Source: Megascapheus bottae (lineage: Eukaryota > Chordata > Mammalia > Rodentia > Geomyidae). From it: a stretch of 64,000 nucleotides of DNA. Below, piece by piece: positions 34,585-45,605 of this stretch (its first letter is position 1; each line of letters begins with the position of its first letter). Where the stretch lies: contig JANJXV010000162.1 of NCBI GenBank assembly GCA_024803745.1, forward strand, positions 1,796,810-1,860,809, written 5' to 3'. Made by a program: the position numbers and the translations under genes. The notes beneath the pieces are model-generated. The model searched no databases. It was given only the letters and a program-made list of their open reading frames with translations, and had not been told where the DNA came from.

Positions 34585-35800
34585 GGAGAGCTTTTGTATG
34601 GCAAAGGATATAGCTAGTAAACTAATTAGAAAGGCTACAGAGTGGGAGAAGATCTTCACCAACCATACAACAGACAAAGGCCTCATATCTAAAATATATC
34701 AACAGCTCAAAAATTGAATCAATCTAAAACTAATCTCCAAAGTAACAACCATCCCATTAAAAGATGGGCCAAAGACTTAAAGAGAGTCCTCTCTGAAGAA
34801 GAAACAAAAATGGCCTATAGATACATGAAGAAATGCTCAACATCTCTGGTCATAAAAGAAATGCAAATCAAAACAACTCTAAGATTCCACCTCACTCCAG
34901 TTAGAATGGCCAGGATCAGGAAAACGAATAATAACAGATGCTGGAGGGGATGTGGCCAGGAGGGATCACTCCTACACTGTTGGTGGGAGTGCAAACTCGT
35001 TCAACCACTATGGAAAGCAGTAGGGCATTTCCTCAAAAGAGTAAACATAGAGCTCCCCTATGACCCAGCAATTCCACTACTTGGCATTTACCCAATCATC
35101 CAGAAACAAAGACATACTAAATCCACCAGCACAACAATGTTCATTGCAGCACTATTTACCATAGCAAAGATATGGAACCAACCTAGATGTCCCTCAGTTG
35201 ATGAGTGGATCAACAAGATGTGGTATTTGTACACAATTGAATTCTATGCTGCCGTCAGAAAGAATGACATCACCCCATTTGTTCGGGAATGGAAAGACTT
35301 AGAAAAGATCATATTAAGTGAAATAAGCCAGACTCAAAGGAACTTAGGCTCAATGGTTTCCCTTATTTATCATAATCAGTAGAAACCTTGGGCTCTACTA
35401 GAAGATTTGGAATAGAGCAAAACCTTGATACAAAAGGCCATATAGTAGGACGCTAAATGAAAGGATCTCTAGGATATAGAAACATAGCCACATAAGGAAT
35501 GATTGCTGTTCTTACGGTACTATGTTATCTCTCATCTCTTTTGCTGTCCCTTAGCTATCTCATATTGTTACAGTATCTCACTTTGTTACCTGATATATCG
35601 GATATGTTTGTATTTGGTTCTTTGAAATTGATTAGGGAATGAGGGAAAACAAGATGAGAGGTGGGGGTGAGGGGGAGGGTAATGGGTACCAAGACATGTG
35701 AAAGGGTATCAATGTATGGGAATTAATGCACCATCTATCGGGCAAATATCATGTAACCCTTCTATTAATTACAATAAAAATATATGAAAAAAAAAGAAAT
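34585..35800 (+). mobile_element. 5'-truncated L1 (ORF2 C-terminus + 3'UTR)
   Basis: It begins at GAGCTTTTGTATGGCAAAGG in ORF2, with stop at 35382, a 3'UTR with G-rich tract (about 35636-35685) and tail AATTACAATAAAAATATATG plus A-rich. The 3' end spelling is intermediate between the young and old copies in this window. No convincing target duplication was found. Confidence 0.9.
34590..35382 (+). pseudogene. L1 ORF2 C-terminal fragment, 222 codons open
   Basis: After one frameshift near 34705 the frame is open from 34714 to the natural stop. The cysteine motif [18 protein letters not shown] is intact. It encodes only the region after the reverse transcriptase, so no enzyme activity is expected. 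Confidence 0.85.
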
Positions 35801-36329
35801 GAAGGATACCTATAGAATGATCTTTGAGTTCTAACACAATAAATAATTAGATTGACTGATTCTCATTATCCACCTAGCTATTACTGAAAATATGTAAAGA
35901 GAAAATTTAGTAGCTAAAGACTGCCTGAGTAAGCTGTTTCATATGCTGGAGTAGGATTTGCCTTTTAAATTGTTTACCCATCACTTAAGGATAGTTTACT
36001 TTCCAAATGAAACATTCATTTTTTGGATGATGTTTCTTTTCTGGTCTAAAGACTACTTTTAAGTAACAGTTTAAAATGTTGACATGGAAGTTGAATAAGG
36101 GCCATAAGTAAGTTTGATTAATATGTATATCATACCTAAATGCAAGCAGTCATAATTATAGGGAAATTATCAAAGCTATAAAGCATTTCCTTTACAAGTA
36201 CTGAGGGGAGAAAAGAATGGGTAAGATTATTGTGTTCAGTTACTCAGCCTATTCAGTCAAAAAAGTGTTTTTTAGTAAGAATCTAACAAAGTTTTCAGAA
36301 TGTAACCAAATGCAATCCTATTACTTGTT
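35801..36329. other. Unique AT-rich DNA, no gene seen
   Basis: No repeat or exon recognised. Confidence 0.5.
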
Positions 36330-36780
36330 GCTGTTAAAATACTGTGTAACAAATAATCATGAAATGAAAAGATTTAGAATATTCACGTTATCATGTGTCT
36401 ATGTGTTATCTCAGTGGTTATATAACAGTGTAGGATGAAGGTAATCCAAGTTGGGCTATCTTACATATCTGTTGTCAGTTGACAGTTTAACAAAGGAGCC
36501 TAGACTAGAATGATATTAGCTTGGACAACTCAGCTTCACTCCATCTCTTTCATATCCCTCACTCACACAATATTAGCTCACTTTATTTTGGTCATAGTAA
36601 GGATCTAGGAATGAGTCAGCTCATTAACAAAAGAAAGAAAGCAAAAATACGCATACTTTAAAAAAGCTCTACTTGGGATACATAGACTAGGATCTTATTT
36701 GCTAGAGCAAGTCACATGGTCAAGCCTACAGTCCGAATGGGAGAGGACTACACAGTTCAGTGCAAACACCATGGGTGTGA
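36330..36780 (+). mobile_element. Probable ancient mammalian repeat, unassigned
   Basis: Phrases such as CTGTGTAACAAATAATCATG, GCTCACTTTATTTTGGTCAT and GCAAGTCACATGGTCAAGCC follow a common old mammalian repeat layout. The family name is not secure. Confidence 0.4.
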
Positions 36781-38397
36781 TATAAACGCTATTTGGAATT
36801 TAGAATCTTTAATGCAGTTAATCTACTAAAGCAGACTTTTGTGTTTATTTAAGGACCATAGAATAGGCTCTGTCTTTGAAGACTTCAGGCCACATTGGTT
36901 GCAGTGTTATTGATTGCCTATAGAACTATCAAACTAGTTTGTATATAGTCTAGTTTGCTTCTTCAATCGGTAATTAGTTTTGGACCTGTCACCAATGTTT
37001 TGAGAAGTTTTATGAATATTGTAATTACTTTGGCACTTCTCCCCAATACAAGCCTTTATATTTCTTCTCATAGGCCAAACCTTATTCTTCCTTTCATATA
37101 GAAGTTATTGTCTTTGATTAAAAGGAAGCCTCCGAATGAGAGGAAAAACTTCTTTCCAGTATTTCTAGAAGTGGATTTTGGTAGACAAAGGAAAAGAAAA
37201 TATCTACTAATTGGCATAAATTCCATATGGGTATGATGTGCCATATATAACTATGGCATTCTTCAAGGACTCCAAGATTTAGGATTGTGTGCATATTGTA
37301 GGGAATATTAGAAAACTTTATCCTACAATATCTCCAGAAAAATAATAAAAAGTCATGTTGCTATTGGAAGACGACCCGTCATTGCATCAAATTTTTCTAA
37401 CTTAAATTCTTCATGCAGAAGCAAGCACTTACCTTGGCAAAGTCTCATATTTTTCAGCCCAAGAAATAAGTGTAGTGTTTTCCTCAGTCAATTTGAATTT
37501 CCAAAGAATATGTTGAAAATTATATATGCCTCTACTTTGTAGTTAATTAGTAACTTATTCTTCTCTTACCACTGTAAAACAGAAAAGGTCCAGACTAAAA
37601 TTTCATATGGGAAACTTCAGTGCTTAAGAGGATAAGAATGAAAAACCCACAGCAGTTATTTTTTAAGACATAAAGAAAATGCAAATGTTTGTGAGCTTAG
37701 GAGATATATGAAACCACATAAAGCAGCCATCTGTTAAAATAGTTCAAAAGCAAAAGTGTGGTTAGTTATTGACTGGTTTTAATAAGCCTGAATGTTGTTA
37801 ATTCACTTGCAAAGAATTTCAGTCAAAAGTCAAGTCTTCATTATTTTTCAGTAAGCATTTCATGGTCAGTGTTGGATTGCTTGTAGCTTGTGCTCAGTAG
37901 CAGGTGGACCAGATGCTGAACGTTAAATTAGCAAAATAACTAGCTAAAATTCTCCTTGCAAGCTTCGATTCCTTCTTGCCTTCCTCCCACACATAAAAAT
38001 CAGAGATAAGAAAATATATTGGAATAGACAGTTATATAGCCATGGGTTCTTTTTATAAAGTGTATCACCTTGCTTGCTCCATCTATTGACTTCTGTAACG
38101 TCCTTGTATATGGCTGGTGGTGGGATCTGTTTCTTTTCCTCCTTAAGAGAATATTTATGTAGATAGATACCCAGGCAAATACAGTTTATACTCAAATGCT
38201 GCAGCTTCTACTTAAATAGAATTTTCTACTTTTTTTGTTTCCATTATGCCCTCTACTACAGTTCAAAATGGCTGTTGCCCTAGTTACAGAAATGGGGAGG
38301 AAAACATTCTTGGTCCTTATGAATGGAAATTAGCTTATATATGCTAATAGTATACCAGAACTGGTATTTGTTTGTGTAACAACTAGTGGCACAAGAT
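36781..38397. other. Unique AT-rich DNA, no gene seen
   Basis: No repeat family, splice-consistent exon or unusual structure recognised. Confidence 0.5.
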
Positions 38398-38406
38398 GGG
38401 ATTCTT

Positions 38407-38774
38407 TTTTTTATATATTTTTTATTGTAATTAATAGAAGGGTTACATGATATTTGCCAGATACCCTTTCACATGCCTTGCTCCCCATTTCCCTCCCTTC
38501 ACTCCCACCCCTCATCTTGTTTTCCCCCATTCCCTATCCAATTTCAAATAACCAAATACAAATATATCCGATATATCAGGTAACAAAGTGAGATACTATA
38601 ACAATATGAGATAACCAAGGGACAGCAAAAGAGATGAGAGATAACATAGTACCTTAAGAACAACAAGCATTCATTATATGGCTTATGTTTCTATATCCTA
38701 GAGATCCTTTCATTTAGCGTCCTACTATATGGCCTTTTGTATCAAGGTTTTTCTCTATTGAAAATCTCTGCTAG
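38407..38774 (-). mobile_element. L1 3'UTR, 5'-truncated, small internal deletion
   Basis: Minus-strand 3'UTR with T-rich tail. It lacks about 30 bp between TTTGCCAGATA and CCCTTTCACATGCC present in other copies. GGGATTCTT at 38398-38406 and 38775-38783 is a 9-bp target duplication. Confidence 0.92.
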
Positions 38775-38783
38775 GGGATTCTT

Positions 38784-39682
38784 ATGTATATTGTTCTACT
38801 TAATCAGAGAGGAGAATCACTTATGGAAATAGCAAAGAGTTCTATTGTGGAAATGGATAACAGCTATAGTTGGGTGTTGAACACAGGCTGAGAACACGGT
38901 GCAACATAGACTGCCGTCTCAGATACCCCACAAATAATTGGAACTTGAAATCATTGTGCCTTGATATGTGAATAGCCAAGAGCACTGAATTTCCTTTTTC
39001 TTTTGCTGTTGTCTAAAGTACTGCAAAAATTGGTGTTGGCAGGATACCCTGAAACATCATCCCTGTATGAAGATTTCAAGTGTTTAAAGCATTTGGTAGT
39101 ATACATAAGTGATTGGCTCTATCTCTATCCCAGGAAACAGCAGCTTCTTCTAAATGAAAAGTGTTGCATAATCCCATAGAAATCTCTCTGACTACACTGT
39201 ATGGAGTCATGAGACCAGTTAATGGAGACTTACATATCCTAACATGACCACCCAAGGCTTTTTAAATCCTCCTCAAGTGTCTATATAGAGAAGGGCAGTA
39301 AAGACTTGTACTTCAGTTTCCTCAGTGGCTGAAGACATAAGGACGTTGAGTGTTTAAATGTCCAATGATTCCTATGAACCATGGCTGAATAGTGCTTGTG
39401 TACAGAGAGGGACTCTGAGGCAATAATGCAGGTGGACCTAAGAGGGGAGATAATTATCCTGAGATAATTTTTATGTAGGAAATAATGCTAGGCTTTATAC
39501 AAAGACTGGTTTTGCTGGTAAAAGCAAATCTTCTTCTTGCCTAACTTGGATACCTGGACAAATCACCTTAGGCTCTTCACAGGATTTTTAGGTAACTCCT
39601 ATGTAATTGTATTATGTTTAGCAATCAGAAAAGTCTCCAGTCCACCTCCTTGTCTTCCAACTAGAACACATGCCCTTTAAAT
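38784..39682. other. Unique DNA, no gene seen
   Basis: No repeat or exon recognised. Confidence 0.5.
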
Positions 39683-39693
39683 ATACGAATTGT

Positions 39694-39902
39694 GAGATAC
39701 TGTAACAATATGAGATAACCAAGGGACAGCAAAGGAGATGAGAGACAACATAATACATTAGGGACAATAATCATTCGTTATATGGCTTTTGTTTCAATAT
39801 CCTGGAGGTCCTTTCAATTAGCTTCATACTATATGGCCTTATGTATCACGATTTTGAAAAAAAATAAAGTAATTTCACTCTTCTATCAGAAAAAATATAA
39901 AG
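39694..39902 (-). mobile_element. Antisense L1 3'UTR scrap with plus-strand A-rich end
   Basis: An inner part of the L1 3'UTR lies in minus orientation (GAGATACTGTAACAATATGA to about 39856), then an A-rich run and about 45 bp not recognised as L1. ATACGAATTGT flanks the whole at 39683-39693 and 39903-39913, a perfect 11-bp target duplication. The A-rich end is on the opposite side from that expected for a minus-strand L1. Confidence 0.85.
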
Positions 39903-39913
39903 ATACGAATTGT

Positions 39914-40724
39914 AACTGCAGGACATTCTATTACTCAGATATCTGAGATGTTATTTCAGGAAAAAAAACAAGCTTAAGAATTAGATCCAAGTAAGTAATG
40001 ACAATATTCTTTTGCATATCTTTTTCTTGTTCTCTAAAAGGAGGAAGTGTTACATTTAAAATATAAAAGTGTATTTAAAATCATGTACAGCACGTTCTAG
40101 CCATAAGTTGTAAGCTCCTAGCTTTTATTTTACTACCTTTCCCAAGGAAAGACTGCACAGGTTCACAGCACCTTCTCCTTTAAAAATGCTTTCTGATATA
40201 GACAAGTAGCAATTGTTATAAGAATTCCCAGTTCCTTATACACCTAATCCACTGTGACGCATTCCATTTGTTCCTTGTGTGCAAACTGCAGTTTTAGCTA
40301 TTTCGTGCTCTGAGATTGACTTATGTTATTTCATTATTCTGGATTCCTGCCTTTAGATTTGCTTGAAAAAGGAATTTTCCCCCTAGTTTATCATGTTTCT
40401 CCTTTCTGAAGTTACTGATCTTCAATGTCTCAGATTACTCTTAGTCTGTTCAATGTCCTCCTTGTCTTTTCCATCATATCTGACAACCATTTATATTAAC
40501 AGTGTGTGTGGGTGTATGCTGAGCATTTTTGAAGTATAATAAATTATTTCTACTTTGAGCTCCATCTAATTAGACATCCTGACTGAAATTCTGCCTGTGG
40601 TTCACTGTTGCTAAACCATGAAGAGTTTCGGCTTAAACAGTGGTCTTTATTCCATCCATCTAATGAACGTTTGTAACTAAAGGAGTGATTTTTTTTCTGC
40701 TCATTTTACTGGTCAAAATTATCA
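39914..40724. other. Unique DNA, no gene seen
   Basis: No repeat or exon recognised. Confidence 0.5.
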
Positions 40725-40890
40725 CAGCGTTGGAATAACTGGAATTTGAAGGGAATTCAGAGACCATCTGGTCCAATCCTCTCCTTTGTTCAACTACGAT
40801 AAATGAGCCTCAGAGCTTGAACACGTGGTGTCTGAACTAAAACTGGAATCTAGATCTCTGGTCTCCACGTCTGGTACCTCATTGCCTCCT
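40725..40890 (+). mobile_element. Probable ancient repeat (MIR/hAT-like age)
   Basis: TTCAGAGACCATCTGGTCCAATC, then AATGAGCCTCAGAGCTTG and ATCTAGATCTCTGGTCTCC match the layout of a common old repeat (agagaccatctagtccaa... gaaactgaggcccagag...). The family is not assigned. Confidence 0.45.
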
Positions 40891-42194
40891 ATGATTGCTA
40901 TACTTTTTTCTTAAGTGAAATAGTGTTATTGCCTAAGTTTCAAAACAAAGAGATGCAGGGAATGAAATCTTGATTAATCAGGAATCTTTACTTATCAGCA
41001 GCCGAACTTAACTCTGGCCATTTTAGAAAAAATGTATTTTTCGTAAAGATCATTAGAGGATCACTGTGTTCCTCAACCCAGGTTGGAGTGTAAGGAAGAG
41101 AACTCAGGGTTTGGTCAGACCTCAGGAGTCTTCACATTCTAGTTGGCTGTCTGAATATCCTCATGTTTCCTGGGGATGGGAATGCATTACAGTCTCTGCT
41201 GTATTCTGTCAGTGTCATGAGCACAGTTGTAGACAAGGGCCACAAAACCTAGCAGGTGAGGTCTGGACCAGTTAAGTCTTCTGTGGTTGAGTTCTGCAAG
41301 AGTCTTGTGAACACTGTATTGTGTGAATGGTAAGGCTAAGATGTTACACCTCCAGTAAAGCCTAAAAGAATCCCACAAACAAACTAATGGTAGTGCTGTA
41401 GAAAACAAATGAGCATGTCCTTGTAGAGAAATTGATTAGCAATCCTGGTTTATCAAATAGGTCAATTTATAATAGAAGGTAATTACTAAAAATTCAGAAC
41501 AGTTGGTTTAAGCCATAAGGACATTTTTCTGCCATGACCAAGTGATGCAATCAAGAAACCAGACACAGTTCATGCTTTTATATGCCATCTTTGCCTTGTT
41601 TGTTTGTCACCCTTAAATTGCTAGCTAATAGCTACAGAATGGCTGCCATGTATTACATTTATATTCTGAAATAGGAAGCAAGACTGTGTCCAAGACATCC
41701 AAAGAACTACTACTTCCCTTTATATCCGAGGCTACATTTTTCGGTCCTGAGGCATCTGGCTTGTTTTCCCATCTATTTTATTGTAGACATATGGTCGGTG
41801 GATGCCAATTAACAAGACAATGGAATTAGAAAAAAATGACAGATTTGCTCTCTGATAGTAGATTAAAAAATAACTATTTCCCTTCCCAAGAGGTGATTTT
41901 CCACAAGAAAACAATGCAGACCTATCCCATCCCTGACCTGTAAATCCCTGCGTGTAACCCCCAGTCTCATGCTTCCGTCTTAACCCTCTGCCAACGCGGA
42001 TTCTTTCTAATTACTGTAATCTTATTCCTTAAGCATGCTATAGAAAAGAAATCGTCAGTAATATTTTGGAAAAGTCCTTTTTATCTTTCTTAATTATTTA
42101 TGAAAACTTGACATCAAGAGATGAGAAAATTCCTGCTAAAAATCATCTAGCCCATAAAAGATGGGTTATGTATACACACATTTTATTATTTCTT
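40891..42194. other. Unique DNA, no gene seen
   Basis: No supported exon. Short frames at 41066-41275 show no motif. Confidence 0.5.
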
Positions 42195-42205
42195 TTGCAG
42201 TTTTT

Positions 42206-42563
42206 TATTGTATTTTATTGTCGGGGCAATGAGGGGTGACATTTACATTCATCAGGTAGTGGGTACATTACTTCTTGAACATTGATTCCCCTTCTCATGT
42301 TTTTGTCCCCTTTCCCTCCTCCCCCAGTTACCTTGTTTTTACCCTTTCCTTTCCTATTTCAAATAAACAGATAAATGTATATACAAATACCAGGTAACAA
42401 AGTCAGATATGGTAACTACATGAGATTAACCACGAGGGGGAAAAAGAAAAAAGAAATAACTTCACATAGTACATTAAAACAACAATCACTAAGATAACCT
42501 CTTGTATCCATATCCTAGAGCTCGTTAGTCTCATCCTATATGGACATATATACATAGCTCTTC
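42206..42563 (-). mobile_element. Older L1 3'UTR, divergent lineage
   Basis: Same layout as the other 3'UTRs (GGGTACATTACTTC, C-rich block, AACAAAGTCAGATATGG, ACATAGTACATTAA) but clearly more diverged. TTGCAGTTTTT at 42195-42205 and 42564-42574 is an 11-bp target duplication. Confidence 0.85.
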
Positions 42564-42589
42564 TTGCAGTTTTTTTTAAACTGAATTTT

Positions 42590-42835
42590 TGTACTTGTGG
42601 TTCTTTAAGTTGTTTCTATGCCTTGGCTACTGCAAGTAGCATTTTGATTAGTATGAAAATGCTAATCTCTTCAATAATTTATTGCCCCTATTTCATAAAA
42701 ATACCTAGAAGAGGGATTGTTATACCATATGCTTTTATTTTTTTGAAGCGTCTCCATAGTAATATTCATAGCAACTGCAATATCTTACACTTATCTATTG
42801 CTTTCTTAGTGATATATGCCAAGGACATTTGAGTA
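42590..42835 (-). mobile_element. Ancient L1 ORF2 fragment
   Basis: AAGTTGTTTCTATGCCTTGGC, CCTAGAAGAGGGATTGTTATACC and TTTTTTTGAAGCGTCTCC are the degraded reverse complement of the ORF2 3' region of an old mammalian L1 (compare GGTTGGTTCCATATCTTTGC in the young copies). Confidence 0.6.
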
Positions 42836-45406
42836 TTCTGAAATTAGTTTTTTCTTTCTAGAGCCAAACAGGAGAACTTAGAGAGACCCAGAGGGAAAAG
42901 CAAGTCAGGCACAAATGTGATGGTGTTCGTACTATCACTGAGAGCACAATTACCAAACATGAGAGGGCAAAATGTCTTTGTTGGGTATTTTAAATCAGAT
43001 TGCACTCTGTGAGTCAGGGGAGTGAATTTGGCCTACAGGTGTATTTATTTGGTCAGCACAGTGTTCAATAAGCATTTTTGGAACCATTTATAAGTATCTA
43101 GTTGTATGAAACTTTAACATAAATTCCAAGTTTATTGATTGTTTATTTTTTTTGAAAATCAAATACCTGGCATAACAGTTCTGCCAATGTCATTCCTTGA
43201 CATTGAAGCTGAAACTAGGCCATTATTTTTTTGTGTTGGGTACATGCTTTTCAGTTTATCATTGTCTCCATGTATCTTGACCAATCCATTTATATTACCT
43301 GAGAGACATATAGATGAATTTGAGCTGTGGCATCTGATGAAGAGGCTGGTGAGATGTTCTCTTGAGACTGTCTGATGCTACAATTAAAAAATTCTTGAAT
43401 TTTTACGTTTCCATATTCTCTAGACAAGCCTTGTCTATACTCTGCTCTGTAGAATAATGTTTTGCTAAGATAATAATACAGTAAGGACTTCGGGATCAAA
43501 TAGGTTTAGAAGTACTAAGTAGTGTGTTCCAATTTGGAAACTTATTATCATATTCATAAATTAAGGCTCTGAGAAGATAGACAATTATGTGCCTGTTGAA
43601 CTCAGATGAAGTCAGTGTTTCCTGTACTTATTTCATGTGCAAGTCTACACTTGTATGTTAGTATGTTGGTAGACAAATACATAGGTATTTAAGTATTACT
43701 ACATAAAGCATGGTCATGTCCTAGGATAATTATCTTTGTAGAAAAAATTGGGAGAGGTACTGATAGAGAAAGCAGAGAAATGTTTATTTTTCAGCCTAGG
43801 TAACCAAAGTAATGAGTTTTCTGGAAACAGAAATCCTCACATTTTAATTTTGTTGCTCTGAAATCATGATATCAGTCTCCACTTATGGTGATTTTACTTA
43901 TATATCAGAATTTAAAACTATATTTTCCTTAAGATATAAAATTAAATGGCTCTGATTTTTGATATTTTTCATGTATAGTTTTAGTTCCAGATGCAGTAAG
44001 ACTGTCAGTTACTTGTTACCCACATGTGGGTATTTCATTAGTGGTAGTCAAATCATCCCTGATAGCTTAAGGCTGATGGACAGATTTACATGTGTACAAG
44101 ACTTAGGGACCCCAGGTTTTTGTTTTCATCATTTTCTCTTCAGTTCAGTGACTCAGTAAAGTTCAATGTTAAGGTCAACATAATACTTCATTTGCTTTAG
44201 AATCATGGCATTTGGGTGAATCTACTTAATACAAGGGACACTAATTTTAACAGAGGAACTCTCACAGGAAGGTAAAAATGGATGAATGTGGTAAAGTGAA
44301 GAGACACACTCTAACCCTGGTCTAAGACACATAATCCAAATACCAGACATTATCTTCATTAATTTTTTTTTGGATTGGGGGATATCATTTAACTGAGATA
44401 GTATTTATCCTCTACCCAATATCACGTGAACCTAAGTCAAGGGAAACAAAGTTTGAAGTAAGAATTTGTCATTTCCACTTATTTTGCCTTTTAGAAACTG
44501 TATAAAGAGCATTTAGCCACTGTTTTTTTTCCTAGTTGATGTAGTTGCGCAATTCCAGAGATTAAAAGCTCGTCTGTATATTTATAGTATTCTTAAATAA
44601 AATATATGCTGTTGTGTTTCTTGTCTTTTTAAAATGACCCTTAAAAAGAGGTTTTATTTGCTTTACGTTATTGACTGATAAGTAAGCAGTTGTTTTGTTT
44701 CTAGGATTTTATCTACTGGCAACCTTACTGTCTGCTTTCCATTTAATTTTATTTGCTGTTATGGCCCACTACGTAATTAACTCTGCATTGTAGAAAATTT
44801 AAAAGCTAAAGAAAGCCATTTGAGAGCACTGTTGAATAGTTTTCTTATTTATAAAAGCATGATCTACGTCAAGCTTTACCATAGACTATTGAAATGTGAG
44901 AACCACTGGTGTGTTTGTGTCTTGATGAAAAGTATTACTATGAAAAACCCAAAATTGTCTCTTGAGAGTTTGAGAAATCAAGACAGTATAAAACACAAAA
45001 CAAATAAATAAACAATTCCCAAATTGTTGTATTTCTTATTCACTTATATAAAAATATAAAATATATTATGATAATTTGCATATATATTCCATTCCTAGTA
45101 GAGACTGATTTGCAGCTATACATTAGATTTAATTTGTGAACCATTAAGTTCTGCCACAGTGTCTTCTCATACTAAGCTCTCTTTCCAGGCAATCTCCGGA
45201 ATGTCCAGCATTTTACTTTCCAAATCTATGTGAATATTCCCAATTCCTTTCTGCAGACAATACCCTCCTTGCAGGAATAGAATTACTATTCTGCATGCTT
45301 ACACATCTTTACCTGGATGTCTCAAATGCATGTCCATAGTGAAAGAATATCCTCTATCTAAGACTCTTTCTAATATTCATCAAAAAAATCCAAATATGTT
45401 CTATGA
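42836..45406. other. Unique AT-rich DNA, no gene seen
   Basis: No repeat family or consistent exon recognised over about 2.5 kb. Confidence 0.5.
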
Positions 45407-45437
45407 TCCTATACTATTACGATGTAATAGTATAGGA
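45407..45437. repeat. Perfect 14-bp hairpin
   Basis: TCCTATACTATTAC (45407-45420) and GTAATAGTATAGGA (45424-45437) are perfect complements around the 3-nt loop GAT. It is long for a chance palindrome and lies in unique sequence. Confidence 0.9.
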
Positions 45438-45559
45438 GTGCACATATATCTTCCTCTTTTTGAGATTAAATTTGCAAATGCAACAAGTAGAAATGTAAGT
45501 ATCTTCATGGAAATCCTCTTTTTTATTTCTTTTTTTTGTATTCTAAAAATGATACATTT

Positions 45560-45603
45560 TATTTATATACAATATCTATTTATATACAATATCTATATAC
45601 AAT
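45560..45603 (+). repeat. Short tandem repeat, 17-bp unit
   Basis: ATTTATATACAATATCT occurs twice in tandem, followed by a partial third unit, directly before the L1 tail. Confidence 0.85.
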
Positions 45604-45605
45604 AA

